Shown: positions 1 through 6,633 of the stretch, piece by piece
Layout of the letters: every line of letters starts with the position of its first letter
Numbering within the stretch: position 1 is the stretch's first letter
DNA from: Campylobacterales bacterium
GTDB taxonomy: Bacteria; Campylobacterota; Campylobacteria; Campylobacterales; SZUA-545
Reading direction: 5' to 3'
Length of the DNA stretch: 13,175 nt
Assembly: GCA_025800305.1 (NCBI GenBank)
Contig: JAOXRY010000371.1
Coordinates: 1-13,175 of the forward strand
The notes under the pieces: generated by a model
Database searches by the model: none
Seen by the model: the letters and a program-made list of their open reading frames with translations, nothing else
What the model was told of the DNA's origin: nothing
Program-made: the position numbers and the translations under genes

Positions 1-680
1 GCAGTTTTTATAATATCTTTCAGTATCTCATTATCATTGTTATAGACTATTAAATGAATTGTAACTTCCTCAGATACATAATCTTCATCTATCTTTAAAA
101 TATACTTTAAGGTTTCTTCTTGTTGTTGTGTATCTACTAAAAATGGCGTGACTTTTTCTTCTACCCACTCTTGAGAATGTCCTATTTCATAACAACCTAA
201 TTTTTTCGAGTAGTTTGATGTAAATTTTTGTCCCGTCATATTTTCTAAGACTTTTAGAATATTCACTAAAGGTTCTATAGGGGAAGTTTCAATTTTTTCT
301 TCATCATAATAACAATAAAACTCATCTGTATAAAAACACATTGTGTAAAGTGGGATTGTTACTATCGAATTTGGAACATTTCTATTGACTTCACTAGCCA
401 CTTGTATAGTTTCTTTATAATTGATTATATTTAATGCTTCTTTTTCACTTTTTATAAATCCTACAAAATCCAGTAAATCATTTTCTACGGATAAACCGCT
501 TTCACAAATATTTGAAAAAACAACAATTTGTTTATCTGCGTCAATTTTTTCTGAATCAATCTTAATATCAATATATTTTTCAACTTTTGTAGGTAAAGTC
601 AATCCATATAAAAATATAACTTTTTCATTGTCTCTTTTTTGATTTTCAACTAAAAAATATAGCCAAGTTATATAATTCAT
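1..680 (-). CDS. Unrecognised protein coupled to the type IIG R-M gene (3' end beyond window)
   Basis: An open frame of 226 codons without a stop runs leftward from an ATG at 680-678 to the window edge, so the C-terminus is missing. The start is well supported: the ATG overlaps the TGA stop of the upstream R-M gene (ATGA, 680-677), and a strong GGAGGG ribosome site lies about 5 nt before it, inside the R-M gene. This arrangement suggests translational coupling. The product begins MNYITWLYFLVENQKR and is rich in Glu, Lys, Asn, Ile and Tyr. I see no signal peptide, no convincing membrane segment, no P-loop and no nuclease or methylase motif. I do not recognise the family. Coupling to the R-M enzyme suggests a partner or another defence function, but that is inference from context. 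The stretch has no GATC, like the recognition part of the R-M gene and unlike the R-M core. Confidence 0.8.
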   Translation of the reverse strand, partial: MNYITWLYFLVENQKRDNEKVIFLYGLTLPTKVEKYIDIKIDSEKIDADKQIVVFSNICESGLSVENDLLDFVGFIKSEKEALNIINYKETIQVASEVNRNVPNSIVTIPLYTMCFYTDEFYCYYDEEKIETSPIEPLVNILKVLENMTGQKFTSNYSKKLGCYEIGHSQEWVEEKVTPFLVDTQQQEETLKYILKIDEDYVSEEVTIHLIVYNNDNEILKDIIKT

Positions 681-3600
681 ATTCCCTCCACAATCTCTAT
701 CTCTTCATCAGTCAAACCGTAAAGTTTATAAACCATTTTGTCTATCTCTTTGTCAGTTGTGTTTATTTGAATTTTGAGATCTGTTATCTCTTTTTTGTAG
801 TCGTTGAAGTACTCTTCCCAGTCGTCTTGGTCTTTTAGGGTTAGGGAAATCTTTTTCTTTTTTAGTTCTTTTGTGAACTCTTGGAAGTCTAGGTCTTCAA
901 AGTTTTCTAGTTTTTTGGATAGTTTGTCTAGTTGAAAATTTGAAGTTAGGCGTTTTAGGAACTTCTCTTTTTTCTTTTGGAGATCTTTATTTAGATCTAG
1001 CATTAGATCTGCTTTTTTATCCATATTGGAATGTGGTGTTAAATTTTTTAAAATTGGTAAACTAGCTAACTCATAAATTCTAATTTCTGGAAATGTTTTT
1101 TCTTGTCTATTATATTTCTTTCTAAAATAATAAATCATCATTTTTGAACCTAAAATTGCTGTAATTGTTTTAGTTAGTTTTTCATTCTCTAGTTTAACTA
1201 TTTGCAACAGTTGATTTATTACTAAATCCTCTTCTACAAATGTTGCAACCAAAGTTTCTCCAACTATTCGTCTTACTAGTATTTTAGATCCCTCAAACAA
1301 CTCTGGGTATCTTGGTTCAGCTAAATTTTTTCCATACTTTAACCATGTATTATTCCATTGATGGTAATACCTTTCAATATCTTTTCCAGTAATATATTTT
1401 CTGTATGTCTCATCAACTTTAGTTGAACTTTCAAAAATCTTTTCTTTGGAAAAATAAGACTCTTGTTTTGGTACACCCTTACCCTTTTGATATATTTTTA
1501 CACCAAATTTTACTGCCCCAAAAGTATCTAAAGAAGAAGAACTCTTTTCTATTTTATTCAAGATCTTTCCATCATTCTCTGATAAATTTATATTGATAAT
1601 GAAATAGTCATTATTAATCCATGTATTCTGCTCTACTTCATTAACTATCTTTAAAATCTCGTTGATTGGTTGATATATCGCTGTTTTAGTCTTTTCATTA
1701 GATTTTTTTAATGTTGCTATTGTTGTTAAAACTGTTGCATCTTCAAAAACATCTATTTGTGAGTAATCCACTAAACTAAGAATATTTGTTTCAGTTAAAA
1801 TCAACTCTCTTAATTTGCTATTTTTTTGATTATTCAACCATGTATTTGGGGTAATATAGGAAATTAGTTGTTCTTTTTTAAGTAGGTTAATACCCAGCTC
1901 CCAAAATAGTAAATACATATCAAATTGATATTCTGCAACTTTATATTTATTAATAAAAAACTCTTCTGTCTCTTTATTTTTCCAATCTCTACCACCAAGA
2001 TACGGCGGATTCCCAATAACAACATCAAAACCACCTTTTTCAAATACTTCTGGAAACTCCTCTTCCCATATAAAAGCATTTTCTGCAACTGTCTTATCAT
2101 CTATAAGACTATTTCCTGTTTTAATCTTATCCGCCAGTTTAGTAAGCTCCCTACCCTTATAGGCTGTTCTTAGCCAAAGGGAAAGTTTTGCTATCTCTGT
2201 TGCGTCTTCGTTGATGTCTACTCCGTAGAGGTTGTTTTCTAGGATCTCTTTTTCTATCTCATAGCCGATTGTTAGATCTTGGAAAGGGAGGAGGAGATCT
2301 CTTACGGTTGTGTGTTCTTTGATTAGGAAGTCTAGGGCTTGATTGAGAAAAGCTCCACTTCCACAGGCTGGATCTAGAATCTTTAGATCTTTTAGCCAAG
2401 CTCTATAGTCTAAGATTTTCTCTTTAAGATCTTTCTCTTTCTTTAGGAGTTTTTTGGGATTTTTGATCTCAATCTCTGTTGGGATCTTTAGTTCCTCTTT
2501 TTTCTCCGCACAGAGTTTGCCGAGTGTGTTTTCAACGATGTATTTTGTGATGTACTCTGGGGTGTAGAAAACTCCGTCTTTTTTTCTTTTTGTTTTTTTA
2601 TTATCAAACTCTTTGTCTTCTAGCTTTGCTGTTAGCTCTTCTAGATCTGTTAGGGATTGTTCGAAAATGTGTCCAAGGATATTGACTGATACTTCACTGG
2701 CAAAGTCATAGTCGCTGAGCTTTTGGGCTTTTGTGTCTAAGAAGTCATCATCAATGACAAGAGAGTCTAAGATCTCATCTTTAGCAAAAAGACCACCGTT
2801 ATATTTTGGGATTCCTAGCTTTTGATTTCCTTGGTTGACTGAGTCGAAATAGATCTTGTAGTAGTCATACAAGGAGTGTTCAAAGACATCGCTTTTGTGC
2901 TTTTCTCGGATCTCTTTTATTGTGTTTGCTCTAAGAAGCTCTCTATCTTCTGCAAAGAGGATAAAGATGATTCTATCGCATAGTTTTTGGGTTAGTCTTA
3001 GAAGATCTTTTGGTGTGTGGGTTGTGTTGTTTTTGACGATGTTGTCAAAGAGTTTTAGTCTAAAGTCTGAGAAGTCTTTATAGAGATCTTTTGAGATCTT
3101 CTCTTCGTTTTGTGTGCTTTTGGATTTGAGATCTGTTACTGTATTGTTTGAGATGTTTTGATAGTTGAATAAAGAGTAGAAGATCTTGAAGTTCTCAAAA
3201 TCTAAATCAAAAAGAAAGAAGTCGATGTATTCTGTTTTTTTATTGATATAGAGTCTTGTTTCATTAAAGTTTGAAACGATTAGATATTTTGCTTTACTGT
3301 GGGAGTTTAGATATCTAAAGCCTTGATCAACAGGGCTTAATTCTCCTTTTTTGGCTCTGTCTAGATCTTTTGTTCTTTGATCTTTTAGCTCGACAACTCC
3401 TATTATCTCACCATTGTGATAGATAGCACCGTCTGCTTTTTTGCTATCGGTTTCGTTTTTTGTTTCTCGTTCTAGGTTGTAGTCTTTTGGATTTGTTGTT
3501 TTGAGGGTGTAACCAAGGCAGTTTTCAAAAATATCTTTTAGAAAACCATCTTGATACTCTTCCTCTTTAAACTCTCGGATCTCATCTGCTTTTTCTTTGT

Positions 3601-3685
3601 ATTTAAGATATTCGTTATAACTCTTTACAACTTCTGATTCTTCTATACTTTTTACAAAACTATCTAAAACAGATTTTTGGAACAT
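677..3685 (-). CDS. Type IIG (Eco57I-like) restriction enzyme/adenine methyltransferase, single chain
   Basis: This 1002-residue protein combines restriction nuclease, N6-adenine methylase and DNA specificity in one chain. A PD-(D/E)XK-type nuclease is visible near the N-terminus: D85, then E99-L-K101 at the end of a hydrophobic strand, and Q121 in QGFRYL. A helical linker (about 200-360) leads to the methylase. Methylase landmarks are GVFYTP (371-376, motif X-like), the SAM-binding DPACGSGAF (438-446, motif I), GVDI (488-491) and the catalytic NPPY (559-562, motif IV). The C-terminal part (about 700-880, with FPEIRIYELASLPI at 865-878) is the probable target-recognition domain, followed by a Lys/Glu-rich helical tail. 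Length and order fit type IIG enzymes; BREX PglX lacks the N-terminal nuclease. All key residues are present, so it is probably active. The recognition sequence cannot be read from the protein. AAAGG lies 6 nt before the ATG. Residues about 488-888 are encoded by DNA of different composition from the rest (see findings). Confidence 0.93.
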   Translation of the reverse strand: MFQKSVLDSFVKSIEESEVVKSYNEYLKYKEKADEIREFKEEEYQDGFLKDIFENCLGYTLKTTNPKDYNLERETKNETDSKKADGAIYHNGEIIGVVELKDQRTKDLDRAKKGELSPVDQGFRYLNSHSKAKYLIVSNFNETRLYINKKTEYIDFFLFDLDFENFKIFYSLFNYQNISNNTVTDLKSKSTQNEEKISKDLYKDFSDFRLKLFDNIVKNNTTHTPKDLLRLTQKLCDRIIFILFAEDRELLRANTIKEIREKHKSDVFEHSLYDYYKIYFDSVNQGNQKLGIPKYNGGLFAKDEILDSLVIDDDFLDTKAQKLSDYDFASEVSVNILGHIFEQSLTDLEELTAKLEDKEFDNKKTKRKKDGVFYTPEYITKYIVENTLGKLCAEKKEELKIPTEIEIKNPKKLLKKEKDLKEKILDYRAWLKDLKILDPACGSGAFLNQALDFLIKEHTTVRDLLLPFQDLTIGYEIEKEILENNLYGVDINEDATEIAKLSLWLRTAYKGRELTKLADKIKTGNSLIDDKTVAENAFIWEEEFPEVFEKGGFDVVIGNPPYLGGRDWKNKETEEFFINKYKVAEYQFDMYLLFWELGINLLKKEQLISYITPNTWLNNQKNSKLRELILTETNILSLVDYSQIDVFEDATVLTTIATLKKSNEKTKTAIYQPINEILKIVNEVEQNTWINNDYFIININLSENDGKILNKIEKSSSSLDTFGAVKFGVKIYQKGKGVPKQESYFSKEKIFESSTKVDETYRKYITGKDIERYYHQWNNTWLKYGKNLAEPRYPELFEGSKILVRRIVGETLVATFVEEDLVINQLLQIVKLENEKLTKTITAILGSKMMIYYFRKKYNRQEKTFPEIRIYELASLPILKNLTPHSNMDKKADLMLDLNKDLQKKKEKFLKRLTSNFQLDKLSKKLENFEDLDFQEFTKELKKKKISLTLKDQDDWEEYFNDYKKEITDLKIQINTTDKEIDKMVYKLYGLTDEEIEIVEGI

Positions 3686-3698
3686 TACTAACCTTTTA

Positions 3699-3715
3699 TT
3701 AAAATATTATTTTAA
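3699..3715. promoter_or_regulatory. Perfect 17-nt palindrome over the R-M gene promoter region
   Basis: TTAAAATATTATTTTAA is a perfect 8+1+8 inverted repeat in the 47-nt gap between ychF and the R-M gene. On the minus strand it ends 13 nt before the R-M start codon and covers a -10-like TAAAAT (complement of 3709-3714) preceded by TTTTTG, the kind of T-rich context seen at Campylobacterota sigma-70 promoters. It could be an operator controlling the R-M gene. As a terminator for ychF it is weak, because the stem is all A/T and no U-run follows. AT-rich palindromes also arise by chance, so the functional call is tentative. Confidence 0.35.
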
Positions 3716-3732
3716 CAAAAAGAAATAATTAT

Positions 3733-4836
3733 CTAAACATTAAATCTAAAGTGCATAACATCTCCATCTTGCACTTCGTACTCTTTACCTTCTAATCTCA
3801 TTTTTCCAGCTTCTTTAGCTTTTGATTCACCACCACATTCAACATAGTCGTCATAACCAATAACCTCTGCTCTAATAAAACCTTTTTCAAAATCATTGTG
3901 GATAACACTTGCAGATTTTGGAGCTAACCAGCCTTTTTTGATTGTCCAAGCTCTTACCTCTTTTACACCAGCTGTAAAGTAACTGATTAATCCTAAGATC
4001 TCATATGATTTTTTAATAATTTGATCAAGACCTGACTCTTCTGCTCCTAGATCTTTTAAGAACTCGTCTCTTTCATCATCTTCCATACCAGCCATCTCTT
4101 CTTCAATCTTTGAACAAAGCTTAATAACTTCTGCGTCATTTTCAGCAGCATATTTTCTAACAGCCGTTACATATTCACTATCTTCTGCCAAACCATCTTC
4201 ATCAACATTAGCACCATAGATGACTTTTTTATCTGTAAGAAGTCTCAGCTCTTTCATTAGATCTTCTAGCTTCTCTTCTTGTGAGTTTTCATATGTAATT
4301 GCTGGTTTGTTCTCGTTTAAGTGAGCTAATAACTCTTCTGCAATTTCAAATTTGATTTTTACGGACTTATCAGTCCCTTTTAACTGTTTTCTAAGTCTCT
4401 CTACCCTATTTTCAACAGTTTGAATATCAGCTAGGATAAGTTCTGTCTCAATTGTCTCAATATCTCTTAGTGGATCTACACTTCCATCAACGTGAGTTAC
4501 ATTCTCATCTTCAAAACATCTCACGATGTGCAAAATCGCCTCTGCTTCTTTGATATTTGAAAGGAATTGGTTACCCATCCCCTCCCCTTTACTAGCACCA
4601 CTTACTAGACCAGCAATATCAACAAAATCAACAGTTGCATACTGAAATTTCTCTGGATTTACCAGCTCACCTAATTTATCAAGTCTCTTATCTGGTACTG
4701 GTACAACCGCCTTATTTGGCTCAATCGTACAAAACGGATAGTTTGCCGATTCTGCATTTTGTTCTTTTGTTAGTGCATTAAAAGTTGTTGATTTTCCTAC
4801 ATTTGGAAGACCAACGATTCCTATAGCTAATCCCAT
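3733..4836 (-). CDS. ychF: Redox-regulated ATPase YchF (Obg-family, ATP-preferring)
   Basis: At 367 residues this is full length for YchF, a universally conserved Obg-family P-loop protein that prefers ATP over GTP, binds ribosomes and is linked to stress responses and translation. The G1 loop GLPNVGKST is at residues 9-17 and the G3 motif DIAG with its switch region at 73-76, followed by SKGEGMGNQFL. The G4 position reads NVDE (210-213), the NxxE form that gives ATP preference in this family. A coiled-coil insertion covers about 128-200, and a TGS domain covers about 283-366, ending HFRFNV. The start has GAGGA about 11 nt upstream. The gene is divergent from the Nudix gene. The R-M gene follows on the same strand after 47 nt without a clear terminator, so readthrough is possible. 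This is a housekeeping gene, marking a chromosomal location. Confidence 0.97.
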   Translation of the reverse strand: MGLAIGIVGLPNVGKSTTFNALTKEQNAESANYPFCTIEPNKAVVPVPDKRLDKLGELVNPEKFQYATVDFVDIAGLVSGASKGEGMGNQFLSNIKEAEAILHIVRCFEDENVTHVDGSVDPLRDIETIETELILADIQTVENRVERLRKQLKGTDKSVKIKFEIAEELLAHLNENKPAITYENSQEEKLEDLMKELRLLTDKKVIYGANVDEDGLAEDSEYVTAVRKYAAENDAEVIKLCSKIEEEMAGMEDDERDEFLKDLGAEESGLDQIIKKSYEILGLISYFTAGVKEVRAWTIKKGWLAPKSASVIHNDFEKGFIRAEVIGYDDYVECGGESKAKEAGKMRLEGKEYEVQDGDVMHFRFNV

Positions 4837-4868
4837 ATTTATTATTCCTCATTCAATTTAATTGTGTG

Positions 4869-4874
4869 ATTATA
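4869..4874 (-). promoter_or_regulatory. Candidate -10 box for ychF
   Basis: The minus strand reads TATAAT here, a perfect -10 hexamer, 32 nt before the ychF start codon. A transcript starting about 7 nt downstream would have a leader of roughly 25 nt carrying the GAGGA ribosome site. No consensus -35 box is seen, which is usual for Campylobacterota. The gap to the divergent Nudix gene is only 52 nt, so both promoters must overlap. I cannot pick a convincing -10 for the Nudix gene. Confidence 0.45.
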
Positions 4875-4888
4875 TAACAAAGGATATA

Positions 4889-5473
4889 ATGGCTCTTATG
4901 TCATTTAAAATAGAGAATTTCACAACTACAGATCTAGAAACGACAAACTATATAAAACCAGTATCTATAAGCTATAAACAAAATGGAAAAGAGAAAAACT
5001 GGGAGGCTGTTGAGAGCTTTGATAGTGTTGCTGTTCTTTTGTATCATGAAGAAAAAAACTCTTTTCTTCTTGTAAAACAGTTTCGTCCTCCTGTCTATAT
5101 GTCTGATAAAAGCTATGGTCATACTTACGAACTATGTGCAGGGATTATCGATAAAGATCTCTCTTTAGAACAGATTGTAAAAGAGGAGATTGATGAGGAG
5201 TGTGGATATGATGTTGATGTAAAAGATATTGAGAAGATCACTTCTTTTTTCACCAATGTTGGAGTTTCTGGTGGAAAACAACACCTCTATTTTGCAATCA
5301 TCAATGAAAGTATGAAAATCCATAATGGTGGTGGGATCAACGATGAAGAGATCATCTTAGAATTTCTTCCACTAGAAGATGGGAAAAAATTTATCTATGA
5401 TGAAACAAAAGGTAAAACCCCAGGACTCATGTTTGCCTTTTACTGGTTTTTTGAAAGAATCAAAGGGGAGTGA
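4889..5473 (+). CDS. Nudix hydrolase, NUDT14-like nucleoside-diphosphate-sugar pyrophosphatase
   Basis: From the ATG at 4889 the protein is 194 residues; AAAGGA at 4879-4884 is its ribosome site. The same frame is open back to a TTG at 4862, which has no ribosome site, and another ATG lies at 4898. The Nudix box spans residues 85-107, with catalytic core EEIDEECGY (99-107). Two usual box residues differ: the first Glu is Leu91 and the Arg before the core is Glu99. Around the box, LVKQFRPPVY (61-70), YELCAGIID (80-88), NVGVSGGKQ (123-131) and the late KTPGLMFAFYWF follow the pattern I recall for human NUDT14 (UDP-sugar pyrophosphatase). Related bacterial enzymes are often labelled ADP-ribose pyrophosphatase. 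It probably hydrolyses a UDP-sugar or ADP-ribose to the sugar phosphate plus NMP in the cytoplasm; the substrate is not settled by sequence. Confidence 0.9.
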   Translation: MALMSFKIENFTTTDLETTNYIKPVSISYKQNGKEKNWEAVESFDSVAVLLYHEEKNSFLLVKQFRPPVYMSDKSYGHTYELCAGIIDKDLSLEQIVKEEIDEECGYDVDVKDIEKITSFFTNVGVSGGKQHLYFAIINESMKIHNGGGINDEEIILEFLPLEDGKKFIYDETKGKTPGLMFAFYWFFERIKGE

Positions 5474-5483
5474 GAACACTCCC
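5466..5483. terminator. Bidirectional hairpin terminator between convergent genes
   Basis: A 7-bp perfect stem, GGGAGTG (5466-5472) with CACTCCC (5477-5483), encloses a 4-nt loop. On the plus strand it is followed by TTCTTT and starts inside the last codons of the Nudix gene, overlapping its stop. On the minus strand it follows the YD-repeat gene stop by 8 nt and is followed by CTTTGATTCTTTC, also T-rich. One hairpin can therefore end both convergent transcripts. Confidence 0.75.
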
Positions 5484-5491
5484 TTCTTTAA

Positions 5492-5695
5492 CTAAGACCT
5501 CCTAACATCCCAAAAACTTGTATGATAAACAACTTTTCTCATATTGTTGTTTTTGTCATAGGTATATTCTTGAGTTAGTTCTCCGTCAACCTTTACTTTT
5601 CTTACCCTATTTAGTTTATCGTAAACTAAAACCGTCTCTTTCCCATTTCTTCTAGCGTTCTCATAAACTCTGTCATGAAGATGTAAGTTACTCAT
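5492..5695 (-). CDS. Small single YD-repeat (RHS-type) protein, 67 aa
   Basis: The product is 67 residues with no signal peptide or membrane segment. Residues about 24-54 form one YD repeat as in RHS/wall-associated proteins: VYDKLNRVRKVKVDGE followed by a second TYDKNNNMRKV. The short flanks are basic and unrecognised. GAGG lies 6 nt before the ATG, and the gene has an operator-like repeat upstream and a terminator downstream, so it looks like a complete small gene rather than pure debris. A remnant of an RHS-family gene is the main alternative, since YD repeats normally occur in long arrays that form a shell around toxin or adhesin domains. What a single repeat does alone is unknown to me. 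The gene follows the acyltransferase on the same strand after 99 nt and may be partly cotranscribed with it. Confidence 0.6.
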   Translation of the reverse strand: MSNLHLHDRVYENARRNGKETVLVYDKLNRVRKVKVDGELTQEYTYDKNNNMRKVVYHTSFWDVRRS

Positions 5696-5742
5696 TTATA
5701 GCCTCACTTTATATTTCTTTTGAAATAATTATCCTCTATTAC

Positions 5743-5764
5743 CGTCACAGTTTCCGTCACAGTT
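5743..5764 (-). promoter_or_regulatory. Operator-like direct repeat upstream of the YD-repeat gene (copy 1)
   Basis: The 19-nt core CGTCACAGTTTCCGTCACA (5743-5761) holds two CGTCACA half-sites starting 12 nt apart (5743, 5755); the match to copy 2 extends to 22 nt. It lies 47 nt before the YD-gene start codon on the minus strand. A -10-like GATAAT (complement of 5728-5733) begins 9 nt downstream of it, so the repeat sits where a -35 box would be. Tandem direct half-sites of about one helical turn are typical of OmpR/PhoB-type regulators, one of which is encoded at 6714-7406. That link is inference. Confidence 0.6.
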
Positions 5765-5794
5765 TTGAATTTTTTTCACTTTTTTACAACTTTT

Positions 5795-6553
5795 TTAACT
5801 TAAAAACGCTTTTTTTAGAAATTTAGTGACTAAAACTGGATTGTAAGATACAACTATAAACTGGTCATCTAATCCACCATACTCCTCTAGTTCTTCTAAA
5901 ATTTCCACTTTCCCAAATTTGCTAAACATTTTAAAGTTCTCTTTTTTAATAACAGAAACAGCAAGTCCCATTTCATTATCTAGAACTAACTTACACATTC
6001 CTCTCATTAAGTATCTAAACTCTAGTCCCAATCCCTGACCTCTATATTTAACAGTATTTCTTGAAATCTCTCCTATAAGTTTATACTCATCTCTAATTTC
6101 ATTTAATCCGTAATAATGCTCTAATGGAAGTTCATTAGGTGAATCAAAAATCAATCTGCAAGTACCAGTTACCTCTGTCTCTTTTTGATAAAAAACAATT
6201 GCAGAAGTTTTATCGAATACATCAAAGTTTAATCCTTCAATCAGATCTGGAAAAGTCTTATGAAATCCCATTTCAAAATAGACCTGACTTCTAAGTTTAA
6301 ATACCTCAATTAACTCTTCTGCTGTCGTTGTTAACTTCAAACTTGGTTTAGTCTCATTAAATATAACTTTTCTATTAAAAGCAACTGCCTCTTCAATAAC
6401 TTCTTCTAAAAAGATTCTCTTTTTAAAAAGCTCTAGTGCATATCTTTGTTCTTCATTGAACTCCTTTGGCATATAAGAAAGTGTTTTTCCCATATTTTCT
6501 TGAATAAGATCTTGAAACCTTTGTAAAGTTTCACTTCTATTAACATAACCCAT
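5795..6553 (-). CDS. GNAT-fold acyltransferase, LuxI/FeeM (N-acyl amino acid synthase)-like
   Basis: This 252-residue cytoplasmic protein has the residue pattern of acyl-homoserine-lactone synthases and the related N-acyl amino acid synthases: LRSQVYFEMGF (R88, Y92), a FDVFD element (D111, D114) like the acidic E-D-D cluster of LuxI, VTGTCRLI (R133), and GEISR (E162, R165), which lines up with the conserved E-x-x-R. A GLGLEFRYLMRGMCKL stretch (174-189) supplies the acyl-donor-binding loop region typical of GNAT folds. Residues 1-75 form a helical extension not present in LuxI. Such enzymes transfer an acyl group from acyl-ACP or acyl-CoA to an amino compound; here the acceptor is unknown. AAGGAT lies just upstream of the ATG but within a potential hairpin. 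Two operator-like repeats lie 45 nt and 80 nt upstream. A plain GNAT acetyltransferase of another role is the alternative. The GNAT fold is likely; signal synthesis is inferred. Confidence 0.75.
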   Translation of the reverse strand: MGYVNRSETLQRFQDLIQENMGKTLSYMPKEFNEEQRYALELFKKRIFLEEVIEEAVAFNRKVIFNETKPSLKLTTTAEELIEVFKLRSQVYFEMGFHKTFPDLIEGLNFDVFDKTSAIVFYQKETEVTGTCRLIFDSPNELPLEHYYGLNEIRDEYKLIGEISRNTVKYRGQGLGLEFRYLMRGMCKLVLDNEMGLAVSVIKKENFKMFSKFGKVEILEELEEYGGLDDQFIVVSYNPVLVTKFLKKAFLS

Positions 6554-6585
6554 TTTTTATCCTTTTTTTTAGGTTGGATAAAAAA
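6553..6585 (-). promoter_or_regulatory. Leader hairpin that pairs the acyltransferase ribosome site
   Basis: On the minus strand a perfect 10-bp inverted repeat, TTTTTTATCC (complement of 6576-6585) with GGATAAAAAA (complement of 6553-6562), encloses a 13-nt loop. The right arm contains the GGA of the AAGGAT ribosome site and reaches the A of the start codon. Folding would hide the site, so translation could depend on temperature, a protein or a small RNA. The stem is mostly A/U with only two G-C pairs, so stability is modest. Confidence 0.45.
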
Positions 6586-6598
6586 TTTAAAATAAAAG

Positions 6599-6620
6599 CG
6601 TCACAGTTTCCGTCACAGTT
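6599..6620 (-). promoter_or_regulatory. Operator-like direct repeat upstream of the acyltransferase gene (copy 2, proximal)
   Basis: This 22-nt sequence is identical to copy 1 (CGTCACAGTTTC then CGTCACAGTT). It ends 45 nt before the acyltransferase start codon. A -10-like TTAAAT (complement of 6585-6590) begins 8 nt downstream, almost the same layout as at the YD gene, so the site would cover the -35 region. Shared sequence plus shared spacing point to one regulator acting on both promoters. Confidence 0.65.
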
Positions 6621-6633
6621 ATTAACAAAATAA

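Noticed and set aside
421..642. 73-codon plus-strand open frame
   Set aside because: It lies opposite the continuous minus-strand frame that has a strong ribosome site and ATGA coupling; it has no ribosome site of its own.
1864..2173. Short open frames on both strands inside the R-M gene (also 2895-3083)
   Set aside because: They overlap conserved methylase coding sequence in other frames and have no initiation signals.
677..3685. BREX PglX methylase
   Set aside because: The N-terminal PD-(D/E)XK nuclease and the 1002-residue length fit type IIG, and the neighbours seen are not BREX genes.
5497..5506. AGGAGG near the end of the YD-repeat gene as a start for another minus-strand gene
   Set aside because: It codes for Arg-Arg in the YD protein; what follows is the terminator and the convergent Nudix gene.
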